A stretch of 64,000 nucleotides of DNA from Ridgeia piscesae (GCA_025642075.2 JAODUO010000135.1:240001-304000); one strand, 5' to 3'; positions 23,829 to 37,680 are shown, numbered from the stretch's first letter. Program-made: numbers and translations. The notes: generated from the sequence alone by a model not told the origin.

Positions 23829-25805
23829 CCTACTCCTGCTAGTACCATCAACTGCATCCACATTTGAGGCTCCCAGAAACACCCAACCCTCTCTTTGAGA
23901 GCCCCAAAAGAAATGTCAACAACATATTCTTTGAGGCTCCTAAACCCCAACTATACACCCATTGAGATTCGTCAAACGGGTGTATTCAAGCAGACCTCCT
24001 ACGGCCCAGGGCGGGGCGCGGGGCACGCAATGTGTCAGAATGGGAGACGACAGACCGGAGACAGCGTGTCGTCACTGGACACTGGCAACACATGCTCGCG
24101 TGCTGCCTCCCCGGACAATGGTGTCAGAAACATAAGCTGGAACTGTTGTTGTTGACAAGCACGCACGCATTAATTTGTACAAGTGACGTCAAATAGTTTG
24201 AGGATAGTTTATTTTAATTATATTCAGTACTTTGTTTCCATAGAATAGATAACATTATAAAATCGAACAGAAATTTTCAAAAATTTCTATGCATTTCTGA
24301 CAGTTTTTCTTGACAACTTAGGCGATGTACATAACTGACGATGTTAATTCCTGCATGATCACCCGAACACTGGCACTCTGTCAGAATCATAATAAACCCC
24401 AACCCTATAATTATATAAGCGTCTTAAAAGCACAACTGTGACACGCAACGTAATGAATATTTGTTACACAGTTTGTTTAGGAACTAACATTATTTTTCTA
24501 ATTCAACATTTTCAATATTGTTTATGTTTCAACGGCTTCATACAATGCACTCTTTGATTTAATTAATGATTTGTTAGGCAGTCTTACATCATTTTACTTG
24601 TACTTATATGTTTTGCTTTCACAACCCAGAGTGTAAAATAAAGGAGGAAGATAAAATGCAAGCCCAGATATATTTTATAAAAGTATTGTGAATAACTAAT
24701 AATAATTTATATTTACTGTTGCGTATAGACAGGATGTCGGTCGATAAAGATGCAATAAATGTTACATCGCTAAATTGTGGGTTTCTAATTCGTACGTTCA
24801 TTCTAGTCAAGACACGCCCACATAGCTTTTAAAGACGCCGGCAAATGAACGCCCCCATTCTCTGCACGAGCACCAGCAAGCACAGACGTCCCGGAGATTG
24901 CAGTCGATAATAGCTCCGAACACGTGACAAAAACACAGGTATGTTTCGTAATTTTCATTTGGCATCGTATACGAATATTGCAGTCACTTAGCACAATGCT
25001 ACTGGTAGATTAACAGTTCTCTAATTTCCGACCAGTTGCAATTCTGTGTCTGACCGCAACGTTTTCGAGGTTCTGCGACAGTTTATATCATTCCTTGCGT
25101 AATAAAATGACAACGTTGGAACTAAACACGTGGGCATGTGATGTCGTCCGGCCTGTTTCGTGTCTCTCTGGCATTCTGCTGTTTCTTTCTTTACAAACCT
25201 TTTGCTCTAATCCAGGGTTCAGCTAAATGTGTTAGGTGTGAGACACAGTTTGCAGTTATCTCCATACGAGCCAAATGTATAATCAACGGTAAGACATGAT
25301 ATATATCTTCACATTCTTCATTGAGAGCGTGTGTATGTTATACCCCTAAGTACATATATACAATCAACAAATCAAACTAAACTATGTCAAACAACGCCTT
25401 AAAAGGTGACGTTGCTTATCTACATTATAAAACAGTATTTCCCGGCATGTAGATGGATCCCCATCTCCGTCAGTTTTGCATGTATCGAGCTGAAATTGTG
25501 TGGGCGTTCTAGCGATCCCACTAGGGTGGTTTGTATGTTTAACTTTTTTTATAAAAAAAAATCGTCCGGGAGTGGGGTGGATAACTTTGGTGATTAGTAC
25601 GTCAAAAGGCTGTAGAGTGTACTACACGTCGCTTTGCGAGAATGACTTTCCTATTGTCACATGTGCGTTGGTTTTAGGTAGCCTGGCCTCAAATGTTCAC
25701 CGATCTGGACGCTTTTCACCGAACAAGACAAATCAGGAAACAGCCCAGAATTCCACATTCCCACCACACGACAAGACCGTATCGACACGACATCTCGCCG
25801 CAACA
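23829..25805. other. no coding exon recognised; possible 5' region of the GPCR gene
   Basis: TTTGAG(G)CTCC-type motifs recur near 23864, 23896 and 23930. A GC-richer stretch at about 24810-24938 ends AACACAG|GTATGT. It could be a noncoding first exon of the downstream receptor, with an acceptor TTTTAG near 25678. This splice is speculative. Confidence 0.25.
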
Positions 25806-26744
25806 ATGCCTCGAGGTGTGATTCCAAACAACGACACGTTCAAAGTCATCAGCAGAGTCGTTGAACCCCTCCTGTCAGCACTGTCGCTGGTTGCAAACAG
25901 TGTGATCATCATCGCATTCGCGAGGTGCCGGAAGCTAAGGAGCAACACAACCGGAAGTGGATACAACCTTCTTTTAGTCTTTCTCGCAATCGCAGATTTA
26001 CTGTATGTTCTTGTCACGATTCCGGTCGCAGCTATGGTCCATTACGGCTATCCGAAAAACTTCTATGGGTGTCTTATTCTTACCTCCTCAACACGTATCC
26101 CAATACTTCTGACCGTGTCAACCTTGCTCATTATAGCGGTGGATCGCTTTGTCTCCATCAGGTGGCCCTTCCATCACGAGCAGTACTGCTCGAGACCGAG
26201 AATAATTAAATCCGTGATATTGCTATGGGTTGTCGATGTCATTGTTTCTTTGTTGCCGCTCGCTGGCTTCAATAAGGGGTGGAATAGTGCCGATTTATGT
26301 TCCTTTCGTAGGATAGTAGACTTACCGTTCCGTATGTACACAACGTTTTTCTCGTTAATACTTGCGCCTTTATTCGTAATATGCGTTATCTACGGGTACA
26401 TATTTTACGTGATCATGAAGATTTCGAAAACTGTAGCTGCAGGACCGGTTAGTAATGACGCTGAGAACCGCAGCCAAACTTTCGCAGCCGCGAAGAAATG
26501 CGGAGTAATCATTCTTGCCTTCGTTGTCTGCATCATACCACTCGACGTGAACACCGTGTTTGAGATTTATCTGGGTTTTCGATGTTCGGCGTGCATGCGA
26601 ATATTATCGTGGGGATTGCTGTTTCACGGTTTCGTCTGTCCAATTATTTATCTCTACCAAAACAGGTTGTTGCGCACTGTCGTGCTCTTGACATTGCGTT
26701 GTCGTCGAGTCAACGAGCACCAGTTGGAAGTAGACGGCAGCTAA
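25806..26744 (+). CDS. class A GPCR, possibly adenosine-receptor-like
   Basis: A 312-residue seven-transmembrane receptor from the ATG at 25806; the open frame extends upstream without a better Met. TM1 has ANSV with the conserved Asn (31). TM2 has LAIADLL with Asp 64. Cys 89 at the top of TM3 and Cys 165 in loop 2 can form the usual disulfide. TM3 ends VDRFVSIRWP, a DRF variant of DRY. TM6 has VVCIIPLD. TM7 has HGFVCPIIYLY, where NPxxY has become CPIIY. Sequons are NDT (9) and NTT (47). The overall style recalls adenosine and related amine/lipid receptors, but this is an impression only. The gene is intronless in the coding part. A pyrimidine-rich tract follows the stop (26745-26960). Confidence 0.87.
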   Translation: MPRGVIPNNDTFKVISRVVEPLLSALSLVANSVIIIAFARCRKLRSNTTGSGYNLLLVFLAIADLLYVLVTIPVAAMVHYGYPKNFYGCLILTSSTRIPILLTVSTLLIIAVDRFVSIRWPFHHEQYCSRPRIIKSVILLWVVDVIVSLLPLAGFNKGWNSADLCSFRRIVDLPFRMYTTFFSLILAPLFVICVIYGYIFYVIMKISKTVAAGPVSNDAENRSQTFAAAKKCGVIILAFVVCIIPLDVNTVFEIYLGFRCSACMRILSWGLLFHGFVCPIIYLYQNRLLRTVVLLTLRCRRVNEHQLEVDGS

Positions 26745-28186
26745 TGTGACTTTCTCCTCCTCGGCTTTCCCACTCTTCATCCTTCTCTCGGTCAATCTCA
26801 CGATTCCCTCTACTCCTCTCCTTCGTCTTCCATTCATGGGTTACTCTTCAATTCCATCCTCACCACTCCTTTCTCTTCGGTATCCCTCACTTCCTCCTAT
26901 CCATCTCTTTTTCTTCTCCCCACCACTCAACTCCCCTTCTCCTCACTGTTTCTTCTGTATCCTCACCTCCTTCCGAAACCAAAACGTACAGTCGAGTACT
27001 TTTAAATACAACTCTATTTTAATATGCGATAAAAAGCGATATTAACAATTTTATTGCAGAGAAAATGGACAAGCTGAGATAATGTTGGTACCGGAAACAG
27101 TTCAGCAGTTTGCATCGTCGTCATTCGTTAGTTATCAAAATGTACCTTGTCACGCAGCTCGTGTCACGTTTCGTGAAGAACTCACCAGCCCGATTTCGCT
27201 CTTTATAATAGATTTTGCTTCTTAACCATAATATTGTATACTGCAAATTGCAAAACAAGGACGTGCCACCGGGACTTTTTCAACGCTTTGTCACAGAAAT
27301 AGTGTTTTCGATGACACGATGCCGTTAGATTTGCATTAAAAAAGGCTGTTTAAGATTTACCAGCGGATTTGACTTAATGATGGATTTTCTAAAGATCTCA
27401 TTATATCATTGAAACGGTCCCCATGTTCTCTCTATTGTGACTGTAAAAAGACGCCAGTTGACGGTTGTCAAGACAACTGGCAATATTACAAAGGTCGCAT
27501 GAAACTGTGAATATGTCAATTGCTAATTGAGAACATGTTACTGCATAGTTATGGTGTACTGATAAACGTTGTAGATTTGTATCCGGGCATGTTTTAATCC
27601 ATATTGTGTATCGCGCGTAAGGTCTTTATTGTGGAATGTATGTTTACCTCACATGCTATAATAGTACACATCGTGCTATGGCAAACAATCGTATTGTTAC
27701 TCTTAGTTGTTTAGCAGGTTTTACTTTCGTAAGCTTTTAAACTGGACGTTGTGGCTGAACGTTGTTCCGATAATTAATTGATGCTTAGAATGTTTTAGTT
27801 TTGTTTACTGAAGTAGATCGACAAGTTACATCATGAATGATATATGTCTAGATTGTAAACAGGTTAAGGTCCGGAGTGCGGTTGACGTTAACAAAAGACA
27901 ACACTGTTATTAATTAAGTAGCTCAGTAGACGAAACGTAGGTTACTGTATATTGCAAATGCAGCGGTTGTCAATGGAAATGAAAATGTCATCTATATGTA
28001 GTGAAATCGTTCAATAGAGGTATTGTATGTCACGTGACCGAAAAATAAAATTGCAAAAAAACTACGGTGCTTACTAAATGCAAGCAATGTTGTGGGCATA
28101 ATACATGTAAATATATTCCTACGTGTAAATATATTATATATAGACGTGTCGGTGCTAATAAATAAAAAGACGAAGTTCTTTTAAGA
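26745..28186. other. pyrimidine-rich 3' flank of the GPCR, then no recognised gene
   Basis: 26745-26960 is almost entirely C and T (TCCTCC, CTTCC, CACTCC runs), probably 3' UTR. From 27000 to 28186 the sequence is AT-rich with no coding signal. An AATAAA occurs near 28045. Confidence 0.4.
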
Positions 28187-28191
28187 ATACA

Positions 28192-28227
<36 letters not shown>

Positions 28228-28233
28228 TGCACG
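28187..28233. repeat. (GCAC)n microsatellite
   Basis: About eleven GCAC tetramers with one ATGC variant. Confidence 0.95.
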
Positions 28234-29190
28234 CACTAGCCCGCGGCAGTGATAGTGCTTGTGTTGTTGTTTCAGGTTGCAGTATTTTATATCTGTTTAT
28301 ATCATCGTAAATGCAACAATTTTACCTACACATTTGTCACTGGATGTACACAGGAATTGTGTACAAGTGGCTGCTTCATACCATCGAAGTGCACGCATTT
28401 CATTTTACTTTGAATGCTGTTATAACCATGTAACATCTAATGTATTTTTTCCATACTATTTCCCATCTGTGCACAATATGTATATGTGCCAGCGGTTGAG
28501 TAGTGACTGTAATAGTGTACTTTTTGTGTGTGTAAAAGTACAACATTAATGTGTGTTGAACCCATAAAAACGACTATTTTATAAACATGACCTCCTGTTG
28601 CTATGTTCCATTCCCAAGGCATCTGGACAGTTAGAAGAGTTGGTGGGTGTAGTGAAGTTAGAATTATATACACAGGTCGGTTATACATAAAGGTGGAGGG
28701 GATTTCAAAATGTATGGTCAAGGTTTCATTTATATGGATATTTATTATTTATATGTAACATAGAGTAATTAAGAAATTAGATCAACCATAACATATTACT
28801 ATGTAGTTTTATATTTATTCTCTAACCTCTCTGATGTGAATGTTCACGTGCTATTTACACATACAGTTCCACTCCCTTGGAAGAAAGATTCAAATTGACT
28901 GAAACATAATTGTCAAAACATTTCATACCTGACAAACATTACTTTGTAGATATAAAAAGGACGATTAAACGCATACAACAGTGCCACATTGTTGTGTGAT
29001 AAAGCCTTAGTAACAGGAATTGACAAAATGATGACTCACAGTTTCGTGCATATGCACGGTTTCAGAAATTTGTCACCAGATGGTTTAAGTCAAGTTATTA
29101 AAATTCATATTCATAATATGTGCTGTCACTTCGCATTCACAACATCTTTCACTTTAGATGTGTTCATCTCTTTCTTTTCAGGTATATTCT

Positions 29191-29191
<1 letters not shown>

Positions 29192-29262
<71 letters not shown>

Positions 29263-29495
29263 ACCAACATTCATAAGCTATCTATCTCTCTGTCTCATTC
29301 GCTGGCTCTCTCCCTCTCTCTTCAGCCACGTTCACCGTCACTCTTCAGACATGTACACTACCCCCCTCTCTTTCTTTCGATCTCTCGCTCACCCCCCTCT
29401 CTCTCTCTCTCTCTTTCTCCCCCCTCTCTCTCTCTCTCTTCAGCCACGCTCACCTATTTTACTCTCGTTGTGGACACCACCTCTCTCTATCTCCC
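29192..29495. repeat. (CT)n microsatellite and CT-rich tail
   Basis: Pure CT run at 29195-29260, followed by about 230 bp of CT-rich sequence with repeated CTTCAGCCACG(T/C)TCACC blocks near 29320 and 29440. Confidence 0.95.
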
Positions 29496-31619
29496 ACTGT
29501 ATGTTTTATGTGCCCCCAACCAATCATGATATTTCGGATTGAAGTCTCAATTTTTCTAATAGCAGCAGTCTGAAACATGAGGTTTCTTCAACACATGGTC
29601 CACCACTGGGGTATGGGTCTTACTTATCCCCTTCACTACTTGCTACTGCAGTACTCAACATATTCTACGCTAACCTCAACAAGCTATGACTGTTGTACTT
29701 AACTTGATGACCTGGCAGAACTCTGACGCTGGCCGTATGATGCTGCCAGCGAGAAACATGTTATCTGCCTTTTTGTACAGCCCACTTGTAGGTCTTACGT
29801 CCTATTTGTGTCAGTTGGATATTAATCCCTCTTTGTTTGGCAACCAAGATGCACAACGTTTATGACGAAATAATTAATATTCCTTCTTAAACACAGTTTG
29901 ACAATAGTTCAATGCAAACCAGCTGAACTTATGAAATGGAATCAATGTGTGTGCACACAACATGTAGTTTTTGCATAAGGAACACCAGCAGTGTATGAAC
30001 CTGTCACACACAACACTGAACCGAAATTATCCTAAACTGTGCAAGTGTACAAAATGGTTTGAAGAAACATTTGACAGTGCTTTTGCGTTAAAATACAGTA
30101 TTCTAACTGCAATTAATCACAACTGTATTTTGTGTTGTTGGAAAATGAATATACATGATCTGACAGGAATACATAAGTATTAGTACAAGATCTGAGAAAG
30201 CGTGCACAAACTCATTTTTATGTACAAGACTGCTGAATGTGGTTTTGAATTGTTCATATTACGTCACTATGGCTGCCCAACACCCAATTTCAAAGATTGT
30301 TTTTGCCAGAAAAAATACAAAACGAGTATAACTGTTTCATACAAGCATGATGATTTAGTAGCAGATCATGTTGCATCGTCTAACAATATCCAAAATGTTC
30401 TCAAGTTCGTTATTTTCAATAAATTCTAGTTAGGTGTGCTAGCGTAATTGGGTGTCTATGTGTATGTATGTCTGCGTGTCTGTGTGTGTCTAATAATTAT
30501 AAATGTATACATAATCCTACGCTTTATACAATAAAAAGAAAAATATGTAAGTTCAATGTATGTTCGATATTTTCATTATGTGTCATAATGTGTTTAATAG
30601 TTATTTATACAGGTATTGTGTCACGTGTTGTATACAAGTGTGGTAATGTACGAGATTATACTGACTGGGTAGTAGTATTTGTATTAACTGTGTTTATTAA
30701 TTACTAAGAAAAATATTAATTTAGCATTAATGAATATCTCAAAGAAAAGATTATAACCAAACGTTATACTAGGTAACATAAACATGTGTAAATATAAGCA
30801 AATTCACCTTAACAGGTATCTTAACATTGAGTGACCACAGTTATTTATTCATACATGGAATGTATTATTATTAATATATTATAATTGCATGTATTTACTT
30901 ATTGACGATTGACGACAGTATTTTATTCACATGGTATACATTATTGTAGCTTAGCAATTTACTATGAATAAAATATTTATGATTTATTGCATGCTATTAA
31001 CTCTTTTTCAAGTATAATGCCAACTAAAACAGTTATTTGGATGAGCGCGATATACGAAATATAGAATTGTTATTATTATATAATGAACAAAAATGAACCA
31101 TGAAATATGTCAACAGATATTAAAATAAATATATATTTAAAGACAACATATAATTCCAAGATATATAATTAAGTACGTTGCCCTGTAGTTACACACAATA
31201 CACGTACACGTACACGTATACTAAGGCGTGGACGTTCCATATTTGTAATACAAGAAATAATAATTCAAGCATTTTTGTATCTTTCAATAATATATTTCTA
31301 CGTACATAACTAAAGCTTATCGTGAAACTGAGTTGTTGTGTACGACTAAAACAACAGAAAATATGTTTTAAACATTAAAAGCTGTTAAAACATTTGAATA
31401 GTGATACACCTTACAATTCTTGAAATTAGTTAATAGTTATAAATATACTTTAAAAGTAACAGTCTTGACTTTGAAAGAAAATAGACCGAGAGAGAATCGG
31501 GAAGTGGGAGACACTGGGTACATACCGCCTATAGTACAAGCTAATGTAACTACTAAAGCTCGGCCACCGCAACGGTTGCTCCTCACAACCTTCCCTGGCA
31601 AGGAGGGTTTTACCTGCCC
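29496..31619. other. no gene recognised
   Basis: Very AT-rich. Frames of 70-80 codons near 29971, 30202 and 30468 have Cys/Asn/Tyr-rich composition expected of noncoding AT-rich DNA, and no domain signature. Confidence 0.45.
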
Positions 31620-31880
31620 CAAAGCCCGGTGCGCCAAAGCCCGACCCTCCAGTTTACTTCCCGGCAGACATGTTCAATCCGACACCATCTCAAATTCTCT
31701 GGGAAACATCCAGCCATATGCAGCAATGCGCGAAAGCTGCTCGTATACATAATACACCACTTGTCTATTGCCAGATACTCATTTATACAGCTGAGTGAAC
31801 TGGAGCAATGTAGAGTAAACAAACTTGCCCAAGGTTTTAACACCGCAGCATAGGATTCGAACCCGGGTCCTCTCAGTTGA
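31620..31880 (-). mobile_element. tRNA-type SINE, 5'-truncated
   Basis: On the minus strand an RNA polymerase III B-box, GGGTTCGAATCC (about 31854-31866), is followed by AAACCTTGGGCAAG and CAGTTCACTCAGCTGTATAA, then ATGAGTATCTGGCA. This resembles the conserved body of tRNA-derived SINEs in marine animals. No A-box is seen on the 5' side, so it is truncated. The family was not assigned. Confidence 0.6.
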
Positions 31881-32900
31881 ACCTGCTGGTCTAAAATGGA
31901 CTAGTGATTTCCAAAACAACATTCGGCGTGTATATAGGTACGACAGACGCCAATAAAAGGATTTCGGGGGGAATTATTTCTAATTTCAAAATATTTGTGA
32001 CCTTATATAGCAAGAGGGAATTATCATTTAGGGGGAAAAGTATCACTCGGCAATCTGTGCTGTGCAGCTCCATTGGGTACATAAGGATTCTGACCACTGT
32101 ACCAAGCAAAGTGGAAAACAATTAAGAACTTGGCATTTCCATTTCTTTGGAACAGTAAACCAGAAGCTTTGAAGAGAATCACTATTAAACACATTTGCGG
32201 ACGGAAGTCTTAATATTATAGATATTAGAATTAAATATATTTATCAAACAACTTCTGCAAATAATTAAAGAGTATAGAGCCAAGTGGACTTTCTTAGCAG
32301 TGTACTGGCTGGGTATACACCTTAAAGAGTATGTAATTCTGCTCCGCGTTTACCCACCTTAAAGTCATGGTGCTGGTTCACGCGCGGATAATCTAGTTGA
32401 AGTGATAAGCCAGCAATCGATGCCTTCGACGACTTTCATTGTAATTTTTATTGTTAGCAACATCAATTCTTTCAAATTAAACCATTACTTAGAAATGTAT
32501 CTATTTAGAACATGTTAAATGCGCTTCTTTGAAGTTTGATCTGGTCGGCGCAACATAATCGGCACATCCCATGATCTTTCGATGGACAGCCACACGTGCA
32601 TGGACATGAGTGTCGCCCGGTACAAAATTACGCAACATGTACCGAAGCGCCAGCGACTGATGTCGCTTCGACCGGCGCAGCAACTTGTCTCTTGTTTCGG
32701 CCGCATCTATTCACACCTCGAAGTGCTGACTCGGGGAATATGATCGGGCAACCGGAACGTGTTTACAAACACGCCGAACGCAGATATAATCATGTGTGCT
32801 ACTATATATGAATACACAGCGCGATGTGTACATATTGAACTTTTCAGATACCTTATATACTCTGCAACTTGACGCATACAGTAGTCCCCTTCTTTTCGAT

Positions 32901-32902
<2 letters not shown>
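31881..32902. other. no gene recognised; GC-rich patch with a 53-codon frame
   Basis: 32582-32743 (+) is an ATG-to-stop frame in a CpG-richer patch (MDSHTCMDMSVARYKIT start). It could be an exon fragment but has no recognisable domain. Overlapping minus-strand frames are equally possible. Confidence 0.2.
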
Positions 32903-32979
<77 letters not shown>

Positions 32980-32988
32980 TATATATTA
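32903..32988. repeat. (TA)n microsatellite
   Basis: TA run ending in TATTAATATATATTAAT. Confidence 0.97.
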
Positions 32989-33939
32989 ATTGAATTGTTT
33001 TATCAGTCGTAATGTTCTTATTGTACTTTTTAGCCGCTATGGCTGCCAGAGCTAGAATAAACATTATTATGATTATTAAATCAAGCATGGCAAACGAAAA
33101 CTTAATATATAATTCAGACGGTCATTCACGCACGTATGCTGCAGGTTTTTGTCGTGTGAGGTAAACACATTGTTGAACAACGATACATGTAGTCGTGAGA
33201 TGAAAAATACACGCGAATCTGTGGCGTTAATGGCACATTTAGCGCCACCTATCGAACGATGGAGTGTCAACTGTACGCGGAAAGGTAGCACGAAGCGCCG
33301 TCCTGACTTTCGCCCCCGGAATCTTGAAAATAACTCTTGCTTTGAGCAACAAGCGGCTATGAGCTGTCTGCCGTGGTTGGTTGGTAGGGTCCTGCCTCAC
33401 CTACTGTAGCAGTTCCCTACCTATCTCCTTGTGGGCCTTTGTTACCACTGGTACTGTTACCTGTCACTATATTCTGTAAGGTGAGCTTGAGGTCCTGCTT
33501 GACTTGTACACTATCTTTTAAACGGCTCATGACATGCCCATGGTCACACTTTCATGTTTGGTAATTGTATTTGGGTGTTGATCCTTAGTCACGCGTTCAC
33601 ACGTAATTATACTTGGTGGTTAATACCCTAGTCACAGTTTCACTCTCGTAATTGTAACTGGGTGCTAAAGACAAGTCTGAAGTTGTCACATGCAATTGCC
33701 CCCTTGCCCCTTACCCCCTCCCTTTATGGACGCCCATGCCAATATATATATATGTATGCAGTATAGCTATATTAAGTGGTGTCACCTGGTGGACAGTTTG
33801 TGGTCAGATTGTCTCACTAGCCACGAAATCTGCAGTCCATGTTGAGGCGATTCAGTGCAAGTCGACCAGCATAATCGTCTTCCAAAGACTCATGGTAACG
33901 GCAAAACATCACGTAACATGGACTTCAGATGTGTATTAT

Positions 33940-34640
33940 GCAGTCATCCTCCTGGAGTTGTCCTTGAAGACTGGAAATACGGCGCTGTGATTTGAATCCC
34001 TAAGAAAGGGAACTTTGTTGACTATACCTGCGTGGCAACTGGAGGGGAGTGACCGTGTTGTCTGTTCCTGGCAAAATATACTGCCAGATGGTTTTGAACA
34101 GGGTGAGAGAGATGTAGGGAGCTACGCGATGAGCAGGCTGGCTTCGGACCAAAACACTCATGTGCGGAGCAGATTTTAACTCACCGATGCACGCATTATT
34201 GAAACGTGACAAGTTTCTGGGGCCCGTGCATGGCGTTGCAGTTAGCTTCATCGATTTCAGGAAGGCTTTCGACAACATCCACATACATTCCTTATGGAGA
34301 GTAGCCATCTCATATGTAATCTCGGAAATGGTAGTAAGAGCAACTAAGCACATATGACAATTCCCACTGCGGCATAAGTACAGAAGACGACTTCGGTGAC
34401 TGGTTCGAGGTGCTTATACCGGCGTCCTCTTCGAAAGAAAGCGATAAAAGACCATGGTATCTACTGGTTGGACGAAACAAACATGTCACTTTGACTCTGA
34501 TGGGGATATTGCGGCGTTGTCTCATAATACCCATGCATTGACTCCAAGATATTACGGATGCCATTAGTGATAGTAACGCCGCAGGAAAACTTGGTCTGTC
34601 AATCAGCATCACGAAGACAACGAATAATTTATTGGGCGAC
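33940..34640 (+). pseudogene. RTE-like LINE reverse-transcriptase fragment
   Basis: Pieces in three frames read in ORF2 order: VVLEDWKYGAVI then IPKKGNFVDY (about 33950-34025); LRDEQAGFGPKHSCAEQIL (about 34125-34180); the motif A region VSFIDFRKAFDNIHIHSLWR (about 34240-34303); and a decayed motif C region DGDIAALSHNTHALTP (about 34498-34545) where FADDIALLSH would be expected. This phrase order is characteristic of RTE-type LINEs. Stops, frameshifts and the lost catalytic residues show it is dead. Confidence 0.8.
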
Positions 34641-36383
34641 CACCACCTGAATGAAATCACTGTCTGTGCAATGATTGTTCTCGACTTGTGGTTATATTTG
34701 CATATTATGCCAGAGGGAAAGCCAACACATCCAGTAATTAGATGGTATTAATTAGGAGGTAGTGTGAGAGCAGGGAAGTCCTTGTGTGTTGCTGATTAAG
34801 TCCATACCTGGGAGTGGTGATTGACGTCTTAGCCACCAGCAAACATCTGCACAACATACTGATGACTATGGTTGCCTAGCAAAGCCAATTAATAAGTTCG
34901 ACTGATTAACACTTGCTTAGTTGGAAATATCAAAGTGTTGATGGTAACATGAATATGCTGGCTGAAACATAAAGAAAATGTTACTATTGCATCAAGTGTA
35001 CAGTGAAACAAACATTTTATTTCAGATAAAATTTTGTACAAATTCTGTGTAGACCTTTTACATACAAACAACATATCTACATATATTATCTACATACAAT
35101 AACTAATTTCATGTTATTCCCTAAGTAATGACATACACATATAAACAATATTTCTAGCAGATGGGTAATGGGTATTGTGGAGAGGAATTGGGCATATATA
35201 ATGACATTGTTATTTTGCAGTTTCATTTCACAAATCATCTCTCTTCAACTAGAAAGTAAACCAGTGATCTGCCGAAGTGTTGCTAATAGTAGCCTGACAA
35301 CATAAAATTAAACACATAACAGGTAGTCATTAATTTACCAAATATCTCGCTGGTCCTTAACAACCTGGTTCTCCCACTGGGTGGCCACTGACCTTTTATA
35401 CCTTTGGATGGTTTCATATCACCCCTAGACCCTAATTGCATGCCATGCTCCAGGTTGAATTCCTTCTGTGTCCCCTATCTGCACTTTTTGGCAGATTGTT
35501 TGTCCCCTTATTGTACCACCCACCTAAACCTTGTATGCCCTAATTTTCAATATGACAATCTGCACTTTATCAGCGACATAGAATGCTACCACTTCATCCA
35601 ATTATGTGTCTAACCACTGCTTTATATACATGTGACAACAACTGTATTTCTATGGTGTGTCTGTGAACACACCTGTTAATGGTAGCTTAGGTCAGAGGTG
35701 ACTAGTACACAGGAAACCAGTGAACCTGTTCCATCCTGACAAATACTGCACAAGTAAGTACTAGGAATAGAAAACAATGTGTACATGCCTTTTGTATGTA
35801 ATGCATTATTTAAAACGTTTACTAAATGTAAGCGAATAAAACATTCATGTTAGTCACACACGACAATCACAATATACATATGGAAATGTTAACATAACAC
35901 ATGCACAAAGACATTACTTCACATAACCATCTATGTAAATCTATGTAAACTGGATTAAAACTATATATATTTGGTCATCTCTACTACCATATATAAATGC
36001 AAGTCGCATAGGTAATAGTGATCATTAGTCCAATAACAAAGAAGTTATATTATGCCATGTTAAATATCTTAAGATATCCTTCAGTTCTATCGAATACACA
36101 TATAAGTATGTATTGCAAGATTCTTTTGGCAGTGGAATTGCAGTGCAACAATGCATACGATTTTATTTTTGCCTGATAATAATCAACACTTCACCTGATT
36201 TATACAGTTCTCAATACATTGCCAGTGGAAAGACCATCTATGGAATGTGGCCGCATTTCACTGTTCAACATAACGTAATCTTTTGTAACAGGTCATTTGG
36301 CGTCCCTTCACAGGCTAAACATACATCAAACTGTTGGCTTATTGTCATCACACCACATACTCTACTGCCAAGTAGTAGTCATG
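34641..36383. other. no gene recognised
   Basis: AT-rich intergenic sequence with no recognisable coding or RNA gene. Confidence 0.45.
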
Positions 36384-37135
36384 CTACCTACATAGTCATC
36401 ATAATGTAGTCATGTCACCTACTCAGCCACCATACTGTAGTCATGTCACTTACTCAGTCATCATACTGTAGTCATGCCACCTACTCAGTCATCATACTGT
36501 AGTCATGTCACCTACTCAGTCATCATACTGTAGTCATGTCACCTACTCAGCCACCATACTGTAGTCATGCCACCTACTCACTCATCATACTGTAGTCATG
36601 TCACCTACTCTGTCATCATACTGTAGTCATGTCACCTACTAAGTCATCATACTGTAGTCATGTCACCTATTCAGCCACCATACTGTAGTCATGCCACCTA
36701 CTCAGTCATCATACTGTAGTCATGTCACCTACTCAGCCACCATACTGTAGTCATGCCACCTACTCACTCATCATACTGTAGTCATGTCACCTACTCTGTC
36801 ATCATACTGTAGTCATGTCACCTACTCAGTCATCATACTGTAGTCATGTCACCTATTCAGCCACCATACTGTAGTCATGCCACCTACTCAGTCATCATAC
36901 TGTAGTCATGTCACCTACTCAGTCATCATACTGTAGTCATGTCACCTACTCAGCCATCATACTGTAGTCATGCCACCTACTCAGTCATCAAACTGTAGTC
37001 ATGTCATCATATTGTAGTCACGTCACCTACTCAGATGTCATACTGTAGTCACGTCACCTACTCAGTCATCATACTGTAGTCACGTCACCTACTCAGTCAT
37101 CATACTGTAATCATGTCACATTCTCCGCTGCTATG
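36384..37135. repeat. 31-bp minisatellite, ~24 copies
   Basis: The unit contains CATACTGTAGTCATGTCACC and TACTCAGTCAT with a 31-bp period. Variants alternate CAGTCATC and CAGCCACC blocks, showing a higher-order pattern. From 37135 to about 37680 strongly diverged relatives (GGCATACTGTAATCATGCC) continue without a regular period. Confidence 0.93.
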
Positions 37136-37680
37136 TAATAAACATACCACCTACCCTGGGGTACTCAGGCACATAATCTTGTTGGCACGTGGCACACTGT
37201 CAGTATGGCATAAACTATGTTGGCACACAAATAATTTCACCTGTTTTACTGGCATAATATAATCATGCCAGCTACTCCGTTGGCACACTTTAATCATGCC
37301 ACCTTTTCTTGTGACTTATGCCATCTACCCCCTGGTATACTGTGTTGGCATAGTGTAATCATTGCACTTATCCTGTTGTCTGTTGGTACTGTAATCATGC
37401 ACACTCTCTAGTGGCATACTGTATTCATGTCACTCTACTGGTGTACTGCTACTACTGTAATCATGCCACCTTTTTCAGTTGGCATACTGTAACAATGTTA
37501 TATACTTCTTTGGCATCCTGTAATCTAGGTATATTGTACATAATCATGCAAGCCTGTCTGTCAGCATACCATTCACAATACCACCTACTCTACCAGCCTT
37601 ATTCAGGTGTGCCAAATCTCTACTGGCATTCTGTAATAATGATCTAATCATACCATCTACATGGCCTGTAATCATGCCAC

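Noticed and set aside
25500..25805. N-terminal extension of the second GPCR
   Set aside because: The frame begins at a non-ATG codon. The extra residues are not signal-peptide-like, and the ATG at 25806 gives a normal receptor length.
31854..31866. Functional tRNA gene on the minus strand
   Set aside because: Only the T-arm/B-box is present. There is no acceptor stem, A-box or anticodon arm, and SINE body sequence follows.
36384..37135. CRISPR array
   Set aside because: Units are contiguous 31-bp tandem repeats with no unique spacers, in an animal genome.
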